Of a stretch of DNA of 64,000 nucleotides, positions 9,793-20,382 are shown in pieces (positions within the stretch are counted from its first letter, which is position 1; the number at the start of each line of letters is the position of its first letter). Both the position numbers and the translations under genes were made by a program. This stretch comes from Anisodus tanguticus (lineage: Eukaryota > Streptophyta > Magnoliopsida > Solanales > Solanaceae): the NCBI GenBank assembly GCA_034509755.1, contig CM067555.1, forward strand, positions 23,448,142 to 23,512,141, given 5' to 3'. Under the pieces are notes generated by a model. That model had not been told where the DNA came from and did no database searches. It saw only the letters and a list, made by a program, of their open reading frames with translations.

Positions 9793-10411
9793 AAAAGAGA
9801 TTTTGGCGCACTCATATGGTGCCTTTTCAATAATCTTTCAACGGACCGATGTTGCATTTGGATAGGTAACTTTTGCTTTGAACCTTCCATAGTTGAATAC
9901 CATCGGACTTACTTACTGCACGGTGAACGTGATGTCTTGAACCATCAGTGTTTAGTGTAAGCCAAGTCAACGGTACCAACACAATAACTTTCTCCTTACT
10001 TTGTTCTTCATAATATTTTATCCGTTGTGGCCGTGGACACTTCTTGGATTCTTAAGTGCGTTCATTTGAGGTGGCCTGTCCTCACACTTAAATAGGCGGT
10101 ATCCTACAAGGTATCCTGCTATACCTCACTTTACAAGTATTAGGAACTATTAAAAGTTTCTCTAAACCTAACCTCAACCGGTGAGGATCATTAAAGGTTT
10201 TGGAAACTTAACCTTTACTCACACTGCAGATAGCACTTATAGTCTATCGCGGGAACGACTTTGGATTTGGTGTTTCTTTACAGAAATTACTATCCGAAGT
10301 GCTCATGCTTCCACCGAAGCGTTCAACAGAACCTTTACAACTTAGTTTTCCCATTGAACCTAATTCCTGGGATCTCCAGTCAGTAAGGTTGGGTTACCAC
10401 CGTATTGGTCC
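9793..10411 (-). other. 3' untranslated region of copia 2
   Basis: About 620 bp between the pol stop and the polypurine tract, without coding signal. Its minus-strand sequence (AACGCTTCGGTGGAAGC, AAAGTCGTTCCCGCG, CCGGTTGAGGTTAGG) is recognisably related to 17755-18080 in copia 3, showing that the two elements are cousins. Confidence 0.75.
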
Positions 10412-11848
10412 TTATACCTTGGGTTTTAAGCCCATTTCCCTAGACATGCAAAATATCTGATCTTTGGGTAAGCCTTTTGTCAGTGGGTTTGCTATGTTAT
10501 CCTTTGATTTTATGTAATCAATTGATATTATACCCGTGGTGATCAGCTGCCTAACGGTCTTATGCCTCCGTCGAATATGACGAGACTTGCCATTGTACAT
10601 AGAATTTCGTGCCCTTTCTAGAGCCGACTGACTGTCGTAGTGGATCATTACAGAAGGTACGAGTTTGTCCCAACAAGAGACATCCTCTAAGAAGTCATGA
10701 AGCCACTCAACTTCTTCTCCTGCTTTGTCTAAAGCGATAAACTCTGATTCCATCGTGGATCGGGCGATGCAAGTTTGCTTAGAGGATTTCCAAGACACAG
10801 CCCCACCACCAATTGTAAATACATACACACTGGTGGACTTGGTGTTCTCTATATCAGATATCCAGTTTACATCACTGTACCCCTCTAGTACAGTTGGATA
10901 TCTCGAATAGTGCAACTCGTAAGTTAGCGTGTATTTCATGTATCGTAGTACCCGATTCAACGCCTTCCAATGATCATTACTCGGATTACAGGTAAACCTA
11001 GCCAACTTATTGATTGTATAAGCAATATCAGGTCGGGTGCAGTTTGTTATGTACATCAAACTACCAATCACATGTGCATATTGCTCCTGGCATACGGGTG
11101 CACCACGATTTTTATCAAGCTTTTGATTTCTATCCATTTGTGACTTCATAGGCGAACTGTCAAACATCTCAAACTTTCTCAACACATCCTCGATGTAGTG
11201 AGACTGAGATAAGACCAGTCTGTCAGACGTCTTAGAGATTTTTATCCCTAAGATGACATCTGCGATACCCATATCATTTATGTCGAAGCATTGTTTCAAC
11301 ATGTTCTTAGTCTCTAGGATCAACCTAGGACTGCTCCATGTGATCAACATGTCATCTACGTATATGCATATCACGACGAACGAGTCAGAGTTACCTTTCA
11401 CGTAGACACATTTGTCACACTCATTAATGGCGAAACCCTTCGATAGTAGAGTACTATCAATTTTTTTGTGCCATTGCTTCGGGGCTTGTTTCAGCTCGTA
11501 CAGAGATTTGACAAGCCGACAGACTTTATTCTCTTACCCTAGAACCATATACCCATCGGGTTGTTCCATATAAATTTAATCTTCCAAATCACCATTTAGA
11601 AAGACTGTCTTGACATTCATTTAATATATCTCAAGGTCACGCGACGCTGCGATTACAATGAATATCCGTATGGACGTCCTCCGAGACACTAGTGAGTACG
11701 TGTCAAAATAGTCAAGGCCTTCTTTCTGCCGATAGCCCTTGACTACCAACTTGGCCTTATACTTATCTATAGATCCATCTACTTTATACTTCCGTTTGAG
11801 TATCCATTTACAACCCAATGGTTTATTTCTCGGAGGAAGATCAACCAA
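10412..11848 (-). pseudogene. copia 2 reverse transcriptase and RNase H
   Basis: The piece at 11848-11621 has LGCKWILKRKYKVDGSIDKY and VVKGYRQKEGLDYFDTYS, the start of copia RT. The 329-codon piece at 11401-10412 continues with the catalytic CIYVDDMLIT, DMGIADVILGIKI, GSLMYITNCTRPDIAY, and RNase H motifs GYSDVNWISD, SWKSSKQTCIARSTMESEF and HYDSQSAL, ending NIANPLTKGLPKDQI. The YVDD box and several RNase H acidic residues are intact in this second piece, the best preserved in the element. A stop and frameshift in 11402-11620 separate the two. This enzyme would copy the element RNA inside the virus-like particle. Confidence 0.9.
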
Positions 11849-12190
11849 CTCCCAAGTATGGTTATGCAGGATGGAGTCTATTTCACTCTCAATAGATTCT
11901 TTCTAGAGTGGTGCCTCTGGAGTTGACAATGCTTCAGCAATTTTCCTTGGTTCGTCACCAACCATGTAAGCTACAAAGTTAGGACCGAAGGATTTATCCT
12001 TCCTGGCCCTTTTACTTCGCCTTGGTTCCATCTCTGGAGTCTCCAAGTTCTGAAAATCTGGAATACTAGATTTCGGATATTCAGCCGCTTCAAAGTCCAC
12101 TAGATCTGAACCATCTAGATCCGGGCAGTCAACGACTCCCGGTTCCTGAGAGCTTTGTTCATAACTTCATTTGCGAGAGGTTATGTCTTT

Positions 12191-12834
12191 TTATTTTCTA
12201 GGAAAAGTATCTTCAAAGAATTGAGCATTCCTTGATTCCATGATTGTACCTCCGTGGATATCTGGAATATCTGACTTATGCACTAAGAAGCGATAAACAC
12301 TACTGTTATTTTCATATCCGATGAAAATGTAATCTACAATCATAGGCCCAATCTTGACTTGCTTTGGCTTGGGTATTTTGACTTTGCCAAACAACCCCAC
12401 ACTTTTAAATATTTATAGGTGGGTTTCTTTCCCTTCCATGATTCATATGGAGTTTTGTCCTTACCCTTATGTGGGACTCTGTTAAGAATCGTATTAGCGG
12501 TAAGGATGGTTTCTCCCCACATGTTTTGGGGAAGATCGAAATTGATGAGCAAAGCATTCATCATTTCTTTCAATGTGTGGTTCTTACGTTAAGCCACACC
12601 ATTCGACTGAGGTGAGTATGGAGTCGTCGTTTGATGAACAATACATGATTGGGCACAATATTCCTCAAATGGCGCAACGTATTCTTCCCCTCTATCGCTA
12701 CGAATGGATTTAATCCGCATGCTTAGTTGGATCTCAACTTCTGCTTTGTAACGTCGGAACGCTTTGAAGGCTTCATATTTACTTTTCAACAAGTAAAGGT
12801 AACAAAACCTTGTGCTATCATCAATGAATGTCAC
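12191..12834 (-). pseudogene. copia 2 integrase core
   Basis: The piece at 12834-12589 starts at the first Asp region (FIDDSTRFCYLYLLKSK) and has RSDRGEEYV with the second Asp. The catalytic Glu, normally in NGVAERKN, is replaced by a TAA stop (NGVA-stop-RKNHTLKE, about 12586-12588). The frame reopens to MMNALLINFDLPQNMWGETI, YESWKGKKPTYKYLKVWGCL and VDYIFIGY. So the DDE triad has lost its Glu through the same mutation that terminates the ORF. A decayed C-terminal linker follows at 12100-11903 (RRSKRARKDKSFG). Confidence 0.88.
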
Positions 12835-13466
12835 AAAGCACTTATTCCCCCTCTAGTTTATGCAAATTTCAAATCACATATATCTGTGTGAATAAGTTCT
12901 AGAGGAGCGGTATTCCTTTCGACGGATCGAAAAGGAAGTTTTGTGAGTTTTGCCTCTACGCACACCTCACACTTATGTTGAGGGTTTACGTCGATAGACG
13001 GCAACAACTCAAACTTTACCAACGTTTGGATGGACTTATAGTTAACATGTCATAATCTATGATGCCATAAATTAGAGGACTCAAGCAAGTAAGAAGAAAC
13101 TTCAATATTATTGCTTGCATATAGTACAGACATGGCGTTAACTTTGAAGAGGACTTCACAGACGAAGCCCCTTCCCACAAACGTTCTATTCTTGGTGATT
13201 ACAAATTTATTGGACTCAAACACTAGCCTAAAACTAGCATTAACCAATAAATGACCTGAAATTAAATTTCTTCTAATCTCAGGAACATGCATCACCTCCT
13301 TCAGAGTGAGCTCCTTTCCAGAAGTCATCTTCAGGACTACATTTCCTACCCCCAGCACGTCATAGGAAACATTGTTACCCACGAACAACTTCTTGTTAGT
13401 AACTGGTGTATAAGTGGAGAAGGCATCTCTATTGGAACAGATGTGTCTTGTATCACATGTGTCCAT
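12835..13466 (-). pseudogene. copia 2 protease and pre-integrase domain
   Basis: The frame at 13466-13050 begins MDTCDTRHICSNRDAFSTY. The aspartic protease active site in this family is D-T/S-G, and here it reads D-T-C, a loss-of-function change. GVGNVVLKMTSGKELTLKEV and HVPEIRRNLIS follow the family pattern. It ends in LWHHRL, the start of the gag-pre-integrase zinc region. That region continues with breaks through 12840, where C-x2-C-like CEVCVEA and the block before TAPLEL are visible. Confidence 0.8.
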
Positions 13467-13619
13467 TCACCATTGCATAGGATTCTCAACATGGTTTGCT
13501 TTAAGCACCACCGCTGAGAACTCCTCAATCATGTCATCCAAAAGCCTGTCTTTGACGACGTTAACTTGTGCTTTGCCCTTAGCCTTGGCCTTCTCTTGTT
13601 GCTTAGTCTTGAGCTTGTG

Positions 13620-14582
13620 GTAGTCCTTGATCATGTGACCAGGTTTCCCATAGTGGTGTCAGTTTCCTTTGAACTTCTCTGCCGCTTGGGTCTTGCCGTC
13701 TTTCTGGAACTTGCGCTTCTTGCTTGGGTTCCCTTTGGCCCCAGCCAGCTTTGCCTTAGCCTTAGCGGGTTATTTACCCCTAGGCAAGGCCTTCTTATTA
13801 TCTTTCCTGAATTTGGAGTTTGATAATAAGTTCTTCAAAGGTCATCTCCTTTGTCTTGAGTTTTAAGTAACTCATAAACTCATTCCACGAATGAGGTAAC
13901 TTTTCAATCAGCGATGCAACAAAAAACTGCTCATTTGGTTTCATACCTTCCAAATCCAGGTGATGTAGAATCATTTGGAATTCCTGGACTTGGGACATCA
14001 CTGTTTTACTATCCACCATTTGAAATTTCAGGAATTTCCCAAGGATGAATTTCTTAGTACCTGCATCTTGTGCGTTGTACTTCTTTTGCAACTTCTCCCA
14101 CAACTCTTTGGCGGTGCCAACGGTGCAATACACCGTGTAGAGAGGGTCTGACAAGCAGTTTAAAATATAGTTCTTACACATGAAATCACTATGACTCCAT
14201 GTATCAAGAACCATCTTCATGCCATTAATGACATGGAAACCTTGGCCCCCTTAAGCCATTTTAGTAGGCGAATAATCCATTTATCTCCAGCTTGTGGAGG
14301 ATCTTCTGTTAGGAAATGAGCCATTCCAATAACAGTCAGATAAAAGAGCATCTTCTGTTGCCATCTTTTGAAATTGGAGCCCATGAACTTTTCTGGGCGT
14401 TCATGATGGAATCCAGCGGGTGGAGGAACGACATCATTCCCTTGAGCAGCAAAAAAGGCGTTGGATGAGGCTTGTGCAGCAGTGAAGGCATTAGGTGTGC
14501 CTTGAGCAGTGGGGAAGGCAGAGGGGTTGTCTTGCGTAGTAGCAACAACAGAATCAGAAGCGAGTTGTTCTCTTCCAGTCAT
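13620..14582 (-). pseudogene. copia 2 gag
   Basis: The ATG at 14582 opens MTGREQLASDSVVATTQ, then GFHHERPEKFMGSNFKRWQQKM, the conserved N-terminal gag domain. After a shift, 14220-13798 has YTVYCTVGTAKELWEKLQKKY, KFILGKFLKFQMVDSKTVMSQV, LPHSWNEFMSYLKLKTKEM, typical UBN2-like gag. The zinc knuckle near 13630-13680 should be CxxCGKPGHMIKDC. It now reads stop-H-H-Y-GKPGHMIKDY, so all three cysteines are lost. Gag would form the particle and bind element RNA through the knuckle. Confidence 0.87.
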
Positions 14583-14618
14583 CTTTCTAAGTACTTACAA
14601 CAAATCTTGTCTTAAAAT

Positions 14619-15581
14619 TGTGGGATACAACAATTGCAGGGAACGGGAAGTAAGTAAATATTACAATTGCTAGAAAGGATAATCTAAAGATTACAATAAA
14701 ACTGGAAATCAAGAATGAAACAACCTCCTTGTGTGATTTGCTGGGTCGAGTGATGACACTCTATCTTTAAGACAAGATTACCCCGTATATCTCCTTTTAC
14801 GTTGTCGGGCAATAGTCTCCCAAGATACAACAACAACTTAACAATTGAGCAAAGGAAACTCAAGTGTTACTCTTGGAGAACTTTGAGTGTAGGAGACTTG
14901 CTAGAAAGGAAGAAGATGAAAATCAGAAATTCTGTAGATATTTCTAAGTGTAGTGTTGAACAATTGAGCCAAATGCCTCAATTTATAGTGTAAGGAGATG
15001 ACCCCTCAACTAGCCAACTAATGGCCTTCAATAGCCATGTAATGACACTTATTGAGAGGGGTTACATTCAGCCAAATAATGGCTGAATTCATGTGCTAAG
15101 TAATGGAGATTCAATGCTCCAAAACCAGCCCAAAGGTCAAAACTTTCCAACTTCCCGTCGCAGCATTCTGCCTCCGAAGCGCCGCGGCTATGTGAATTAC
15201 CGCCGCGACTCCAGTAACTGAAGACCCAATTAGCGCTGCGACACTCCCTGGGAGGCGCTCCGGCGCCTCGACTTCGACGGGGCTGCGCCGCGGCCCTTCG
15301 CGGCTCCGCGACGATTTCCGACACGTTTCATCTTACACTTCGTACACTTCTTCCTTCTTTTACCAACGTGTAATACTTTGTCATTTGGCCAATAACCGTC
15401 CATCATTCTATGTCTCAAACGTATTACATACGTACCAATATCTCTTTCACTAATGAAATTTGCGATACTTGGCACTACGTGTGCACGTGTGTGGAAACGA
15501 TGTTTCCGACGTACGGGCCCCCAATTGTTTGAGTCATAAATAATGGCATATACTTAATTCCACATTAGTAAATTTTCAACA
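14619..15581 (-). repeat. 5' LTR of copia 2
   Basis: 963 bp, partner of 8860-9782. Its GC-rich block (about 15175-15330) contains many CpG and GCGCC motifs. The copia 2 leader (14583-14618) shows no clear Met-tRNA primer match, so a different primer or mutation is likely. Confidence 0.9.
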
Positions 15582-15586
15582 TATCT

Positions 15587-16036
15587 TTTAATTGACAGAT
15601 TAAAATAGTGATCTTGTAGCTCATGCTTTTGGTGATCTAGATATTGAGGCAAGGACGATTATCAACAACGACAAATTGCAACATCCATACATACATGTGA
15701 GAGTTGCTAGAAGATGAAGTTGAAGTCGCCGTTCATGCAACAGTTGATGAGAAAGTCTAACAATTTGCCATTATGTTCAAGTCCTAAGGAGGAAATCACG
15801 AAGGTAGTTTTTATTACTATTATTGTGTTCTTTTTTACAAGTTTCATTATATTATACATGTTCTATTGATTATTTCTCAACGTGTGGTATTAACACGTAT
15901 TGCTCATTCTGTTAAGAGATTGTCAATGGATGAAACTAGCATAGCATGGAGATATACGAGGTTGACCTGGAGGAGTTTCATAATTACTTTCCCATTGATC
16001 CTCATCTTATATGAAATGATATGGTTAAAGTTCGAG
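15587..16036. other. Unassigned sequence
   Basis: I see no family match. A short frame from 15714 (MKLKSPFMQQLMRKSN...) ends at a possible GT splice donor after GAAATCACGAAG (15793-15804). It could be an exon scrap of a dead gene, but no partner exon was found. The right part contains loose repeats of TTGATC..TATATGAAATGAT that continue into the next repeat. Confidence 0.35.
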
Positions 16037-16321
16037 CATGTTTTACAAGTTTTGTCACGAAGTGTTCCAGAGTCGATTTTAGATTCTTTTTTCCTTGATC
16101 TTATTTATAGGAAATGATTTGGTAAAGGATTGGTCCAAATTTGATGATTTTTACTACTCCATCGATCCTACAAATTTATGGAAATGATATGGCCTGCTTG
16201 TGTTTCTATTTTAATAAAGTTCACTGTTTCATTGAGCCTATTCCAATAACTGATGATTAGGTACAATTTACTCGATAATTTGGTTCATGAGAATGTTCAT
16301 TTATGGTGCGAAATGGTATCA
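16037..16321. repeat. 285-bp direct repeat, copy 1
   Basis: It starts CATGTTTTACAAG and ends GCGAAATGGTATCA. I count two mismatches against 18894-19178 and no indels. The last bases lead straight into copia 3 sequence. Confidence 0.92.
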
Positions 16322-17690
16322 AGACACAACATACACCGCTCCTCTAGAGCTTAGTCACACCTTTATGGGTGATTTGAAGTTTATACAAAATAGAGGGGGA
16401 GACAAGTACGTTGTGATCTTCATTGATGATGGGAACAACGTATATAATCCTTTGTTTGTTGAAAAGCCGGATAAACGCTACAAAGCGAAGTTGGAAATCA
16501 ACTAAGCCTATGGATTGCGAAATTCGTACTCCCAAATTATGTGGGGCAAGGCGATCTTACCGCTAATGCGATTCTCAACGAACTCCGCATAAGGATAAGG
16601 ATAACCCTCCGTGTGAGACATGGAAAGGATCTCACATACAAATGTTGTGATGTGGGGTGGTTTCATACCTAAGATCGTAGATTGCATATCCACCGGATCC
16701 GCAAATAACGTAGTTTTTATCGCTCTCGGCGTCAAAGAATATCTTGAATTCTTTGAAGATCGCTTTCCTTGAAAAAGGAAAAGGGAGTAATTGCTCAAGG
16801 TTAACAAGAACCCGCGAGGGCTCGATCGTCCGGAATCGGACGCCCTGGACGTTCGTATCTACAGGACTCGAAAGTTTGGCTATCCGGAACTTAATATTCA
16901 AGATCTGTAACTCGGGGATTCTAGATGTTGAACCGAGAAGGAGCAAAGAGGGGACAAAGACTTGTTCCATACCTTCTAGCTTGTATGGTTGAGAACGAAC
17001 CATGGACAATTAATAAATAATTGTCATCTCTAAAAGCGCTCGCTTTGGAAAAAATGCGATAAAACAGAACAATGCATAGACAAGGAGCGATATGCTCGGT
17101 GTCACGTGTAGTTCAATGTATTGTACACACTACAACCGACCCGGTATCGTCTTCCAAAGCGAATCAGTTGAACTAAGGTTCACCGATGATTTCAATACAT
17201 GATCAATAGAAAGGCGTTAAGTCGGATATGACGATATCTCGAATTATTCACTTATCTATGGATTATAGTATTTCGATGTCCAGCGGTTTCTCGAGAGAAC
17301 ACCGTGATGCAACCGGACATCGATAGCCACAAGTAAAACGTGTATGGTGGTTCTTGGAAAATTCTCCAAACTTGCATCGGCCGATTCATGATGGAATCGG
17401 GGTTTATCGCTTTATACAAAGCATGAAAGAAGTTGAGTAACTTCACGACTCTTTAGAGGACGTCCCTTATTGGGAGAAACCCGTGCCTTCAGCAGTTATA
17501 CACGTGGCTAGCCGGTCGGCTTCGGGAAGGACACGGATGACGGCATCCGGACATATCTTTTAGGATCCGTCGGAGACATAAGCATCCGTATTTGATCATC
17601 ACGGGTGTCACATCCTTGTTTACTAACTAAGGGACTACCTTGGGAGATCAAGTGTTCTCGCATGTCTAGGGGAATTGGCTTAAAACCCAA
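16322..17690 (+). pseudogene. copia 3 pol remnant
   Basis: Motifs in order: TAPLELSHTFMGDLKFIQNR and FIDDGNN (start of the integrase core, first Asp retained), then around 16540-16580 an MWG.AILTANAILN-like stretch, ETWKGSH, a VDC...GSANN block and EYLEFFED (integrase C-terminal half). Around 17330-17500 a GGSWK..QTCIGRFMMESGFIAL stretch represents RNase H. Near 17620-17690 TKGLPWEIKCSRMSRGIGLKP is the polyprotein C-terminus. RT catalytic boxes were not found, so most of RT is deleted. Open frames on the minus strand here are antisense shadows. Confidence 0.75.
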
Positions 17691-18092
17691 ACAATACGAA
17701 CCTTTGCGGTGGAAACCCAACCATACCGATTGGAGATCCCAAGAATGTGGTTCAATGGGAAAACTAAGCGGCAAAAGGTTCGGTTCAGCGCTTCGGTGGA
17801 AGCAAGAAGCACTTCGGATGATGATTTCGTACGGAAACATGAATCCAAAGTCGTTCGCGATAGACATTAAAGTGTCGCCGTGGTGGGTAAAGGTTAAGCT
17901 TCCAAACCTTTAAAAGATCCTCAAACGGTTGAGGTTAAGGTTGGGGGAACTTTTAATGATTCCTAACACTTGTGAAGCGGGAAGGTTCAAAGCGAAAGCT
18001 ACCTCTCCCCGATGCAATATCGTTTCGCCGAAAGATTGCTGAAATGTAGGCACCTCGTGCGTGCGCCACAATCTCTCTTTCATAGAGGGGAT

Positions 18093-18788
18093 TGTTGGAA
18101 ATTAGCCTTTGGCGGGGAGATGCGTCCACCAATCTTTGATGAATTAAACACTAGTGTTTCGCATGTTGGAGACCTTGTCTCTTCGCACATGCATGATCTA
18201 CGAAGTGAGTAGATGACCGTAGGGCCAAGAATCGTCTAATTTCGTTGAGAAATGAAAGAGATATTGGTCCACGAAGTAAGGTGTTTGAGACATGGAAATG
18301 TGGTGTGGGACAAATCTACCACATCGGTGGGAATATGAAGAATTGCTCTCTATATAAGTCTCTAATGTGGTAAAGGGTTTGGATCCCCAGGGGTATCCCA
18401 TGTGTTTAAAGGAGGGAAGACCTAGATGTGCTTGGGTTCAAGGCTAAGCCCACACGCGCGCCGCCGCCGCCCGTCCCGTCCGCCCGGTCCGGTCTGCTCG
18501 GGCTCTCGGGAGCATTACTTGGTCGTTTTAATGCCCTCCTAAATGGCCATTAACAGCCATGTTTTGGCAGTTGGACAACCCCTTCTCTGTATACACAAGA
18601 TATACACTACGAGAGACACACTATATACACAGAGACAAAAGAGAAGAGTAAAGAGAAACTCTTCCTTCCTATTCCATATCTTGCAAGTCGAGTCATATTT
18701 GTTTTCTTCGACAGGCTCAACCTATTGGCTTTGTAACCTTCCGTATTTAGTTGTTTCTTGATTTGATATCAAGATTCAAGACACAACA
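18093..18788 (+). repeat. 3' LTR of copia 3
   Basis: It starts TGTTGGAAATTAGCC after a purine tract and ends near CAAGACACAACA. It contains a very GC-rich block at about 18450-18535 (CGCGCGCCGCCGCCGCCCG), like the GC block in copia 2 LTRs. TATATAAG at about 18350 may be the core promoter. The exact 3' boundary is uncertain by about 100 bp. Confidence 0.7.
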
Positions 18789-18893
18789 TACTTGCGGCGA
18801 GCTTCTCAAAGTTGGCTTTGCAAGGTGATACTTGCGGCAGCATGGCTTGGAGACCTTTTTGAAGTTTGACCATTTATTTACTCCATCGACCAA

Positions 18894-19178
18894 CATGTTT
18901 TACAAGTTTTGTCACGAAGTGTTCCAGAGTCGAGTTTAGATTGTTTTTTCCTTGATCTTATTTATAGGAAATGATTTGGTAAAGGATTGGTCCAAATTTG
19001 ATGATTTTTACTACTCCATCGATCCTACAAATTTATGGAAATGATATGGCCTGCTTGTGTTTCTATTTTAATAAAGTTCACTGTTTCATTGAGCCTATTC
19101 CAATAACTGATGATTAGGTACAATTTACTCGATAATTTGGTTCATGAGAATGTTCATTTATGGTGCGAAATGGTATCA
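18894..19178. repeat. 285-bp direct repeat, copy 2
   Basis: Same sequence and length as 16037-16321. A 105-bp stretch with two copies of a TACTTGCGGC motif separates it from the copia 3 LTR. Confidence 0.92.
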
Positions 19179-19428
19179 CATAGAGTTATTGATTATCCAG
19201 GAGAAAGAAAGTGTTCAAGTTCTATCCAAATTACTATGTTGAGATGCAAGATGTGAAGAGTACGAAGAGGTCAAGTGAAATGAAACAGGTGAAGCGCCTC
19301 GGGCATGCGATGCGCAGGCCTAGCGTGGAGCTGTGTCTTGGGGAGACGTTGAAGCAGCAAAGATTGCGCCGTTAGGACACGACGCGCACTAATCGAGAAT
19401 ATATATAAAATGAGCTACTATGTACCCC

Positions 19429-19971
19429 TAGTAGGTTTGCTTAAAGAAAAATATAGAGTTGGTTGAAACGTTAGGAAAATTGTTTTTGAAGTTGAACTTG
19501 AAAAATGGTAATTAAAAATTGAAGTTATATTTGAACTGTGGAAAAGAATGGATGATTTATAAGTGATCCAATTGGCTACTAATGCGCCGTTTGACCATGA
19601 TAATGATTCAACTTTATTGAAATAATTTTTCACTTTAATTAATAATCAAGGTTTGGTTATAAATTTTCAAATTCAACTTGGAGTGAGATTTCGAATTTAA
19701 AAAGTGGTCCAAACTTGTTTTCCAACTTCATCTTCATAATTTTCAAATAAAATGCTATCTTAATAAAACACAACTTCAATATTATAAATTTCAAATAAAG
19801 TACTATCCTTTCTCCTTCACAACAAATTTAATCAAACACAACTTCAATTTAATAAATTTTTAATAAAGTGCTATTTATCTCATTTGAAAAAATATAATTA
19901 AATACAACTTTAATTTTAAATTTTTTAAATAAAATGATTTTTTTTAGAATGTATAACCCAAACGCCTACTA
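19429..19971. mobile_element. MITE with TAGTAGGYGTTTGG-type termini
   Basis: The left end TAGTAGGTTTGC and right end AACCCAAACGCCTACTA are inverted repeats. Near 19573 a second terminus-like CTACTAATGCGCCGTTTGACC suggests one copy nested in or abutting another. The body has repeated CAACTTCAAT..TTTCAAATAAA.TGCTAT units (19720-19930) and no coding capacity. Confidence 0.65.
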
Positions 19972-20098
19972 AATAATTCAAGAATTATCAATTCAATATA
20001 ACATCCCTGCAATATAAGTCTATGGGCAAAGCAAAGCAAATGGCCCTTAAGAGTTTTGTTTTATAAACCACTTGTCATTGATGCACACCCCCAAAGAT

Positions 20099-20102
<4 letters not shown>

Positions 20103-20160
<58 letters not shown>
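20103..20160 (+). repeat. (GA)n tract upstream of APT
   Basis: About 29 uninterrupted AG units. It ends about 145 bp before the TATA box of APT and may act as a GAGA-type element bound by plant BBR/BPC factors. That role is inference. Confidence 0.95.
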
Positions 20161-20164
<4 letters not shown>

Positions 20165-20305
20165 AGCGAGAAAGATTTGATCCTTTTATTATCTTACTTT
20201 GAGAGGGAAAAGAATGCAAAGAAAGAAGCAACCACCCTATTCCTGTTGGAACTAGCAACTAATAAAAGACATTGAAGGGTGAGAAAGTACACTGCTTCTG
20301 CTCAG

Positions 20306-20312
20306 TATAAAA
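20306..20312 (+). promoter_or_regulatory. TATA box of APT
   Basis: TATAAAA lies 71 bp before the stop-free start codon. Transcription would be expected to begin about 30 bp downstream, at the start of a purine-rich leader (GAGATAGAGAGAGAAAC...). Confidence 0.65.
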
Positions 20313-20382
20313 CAACGAATTCCCCCTTCTTGTAGAGATAGAGAGAGAAACAGAAAGAGATTTCTCACCAACAAGGAAGAAG

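Larger units (their letters stand above)
8860..15581 (-). mobile_element. Ty1/copia retrotransposon 2, near full length
   Basis: Both LTRs are present (8860-9782 and 14619-15581), each TGTGGGATACAACAATTG...CAACA on the + strand. Flanks are GATCT on the left and TATCT on the right, a 4-of-5 target duplication. The interior on the minus strand reads gag, protease, integrase, RT, RNase H, the Ty1/copia order. A polypurine tract abuts the 3' LTR. Stops, frameshifts and lost catalytic residues make it defective. Confidence 0.92.
16322..18788 (+). mobile_element. Ty1/copia element 3, 5'-deleted and heavily decayed
   Basis: It begins abruptly in integrase and runs through RT/RNase H traces, a 3' UTR, a polypurine tract (about 18082-18092) and an LTR. 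Order and wording match copia 2 but on the + strand. The interior has many small in-frame and out-of-frame losses, so only scattered motifs survive. The 14-bp string AGACACAACATAC occurs both at the very start (16322) and at the LTR end (about 18780), suggesting the 5' LTR was deleted down to its last bases. Confidence 0.8.

Noticed and set aside
15714..15804. Possible exon with a GT donor
   Set aside because: No acceptor, no partner exon and no family match. Kept only as a remark on the unassigned region.
16508..17867. Minus-strand open frames of 99-125 codons
   Set aside because: They lie antisense to copia 3 pol and 3' UTR, and the plus strand carries the recognisable motifs.
20061..20275. 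Open frames on both strands across the GA tract
   Set aside because: They encode only Arg-Glu or Leu-Ser repeats from the microsatellite.
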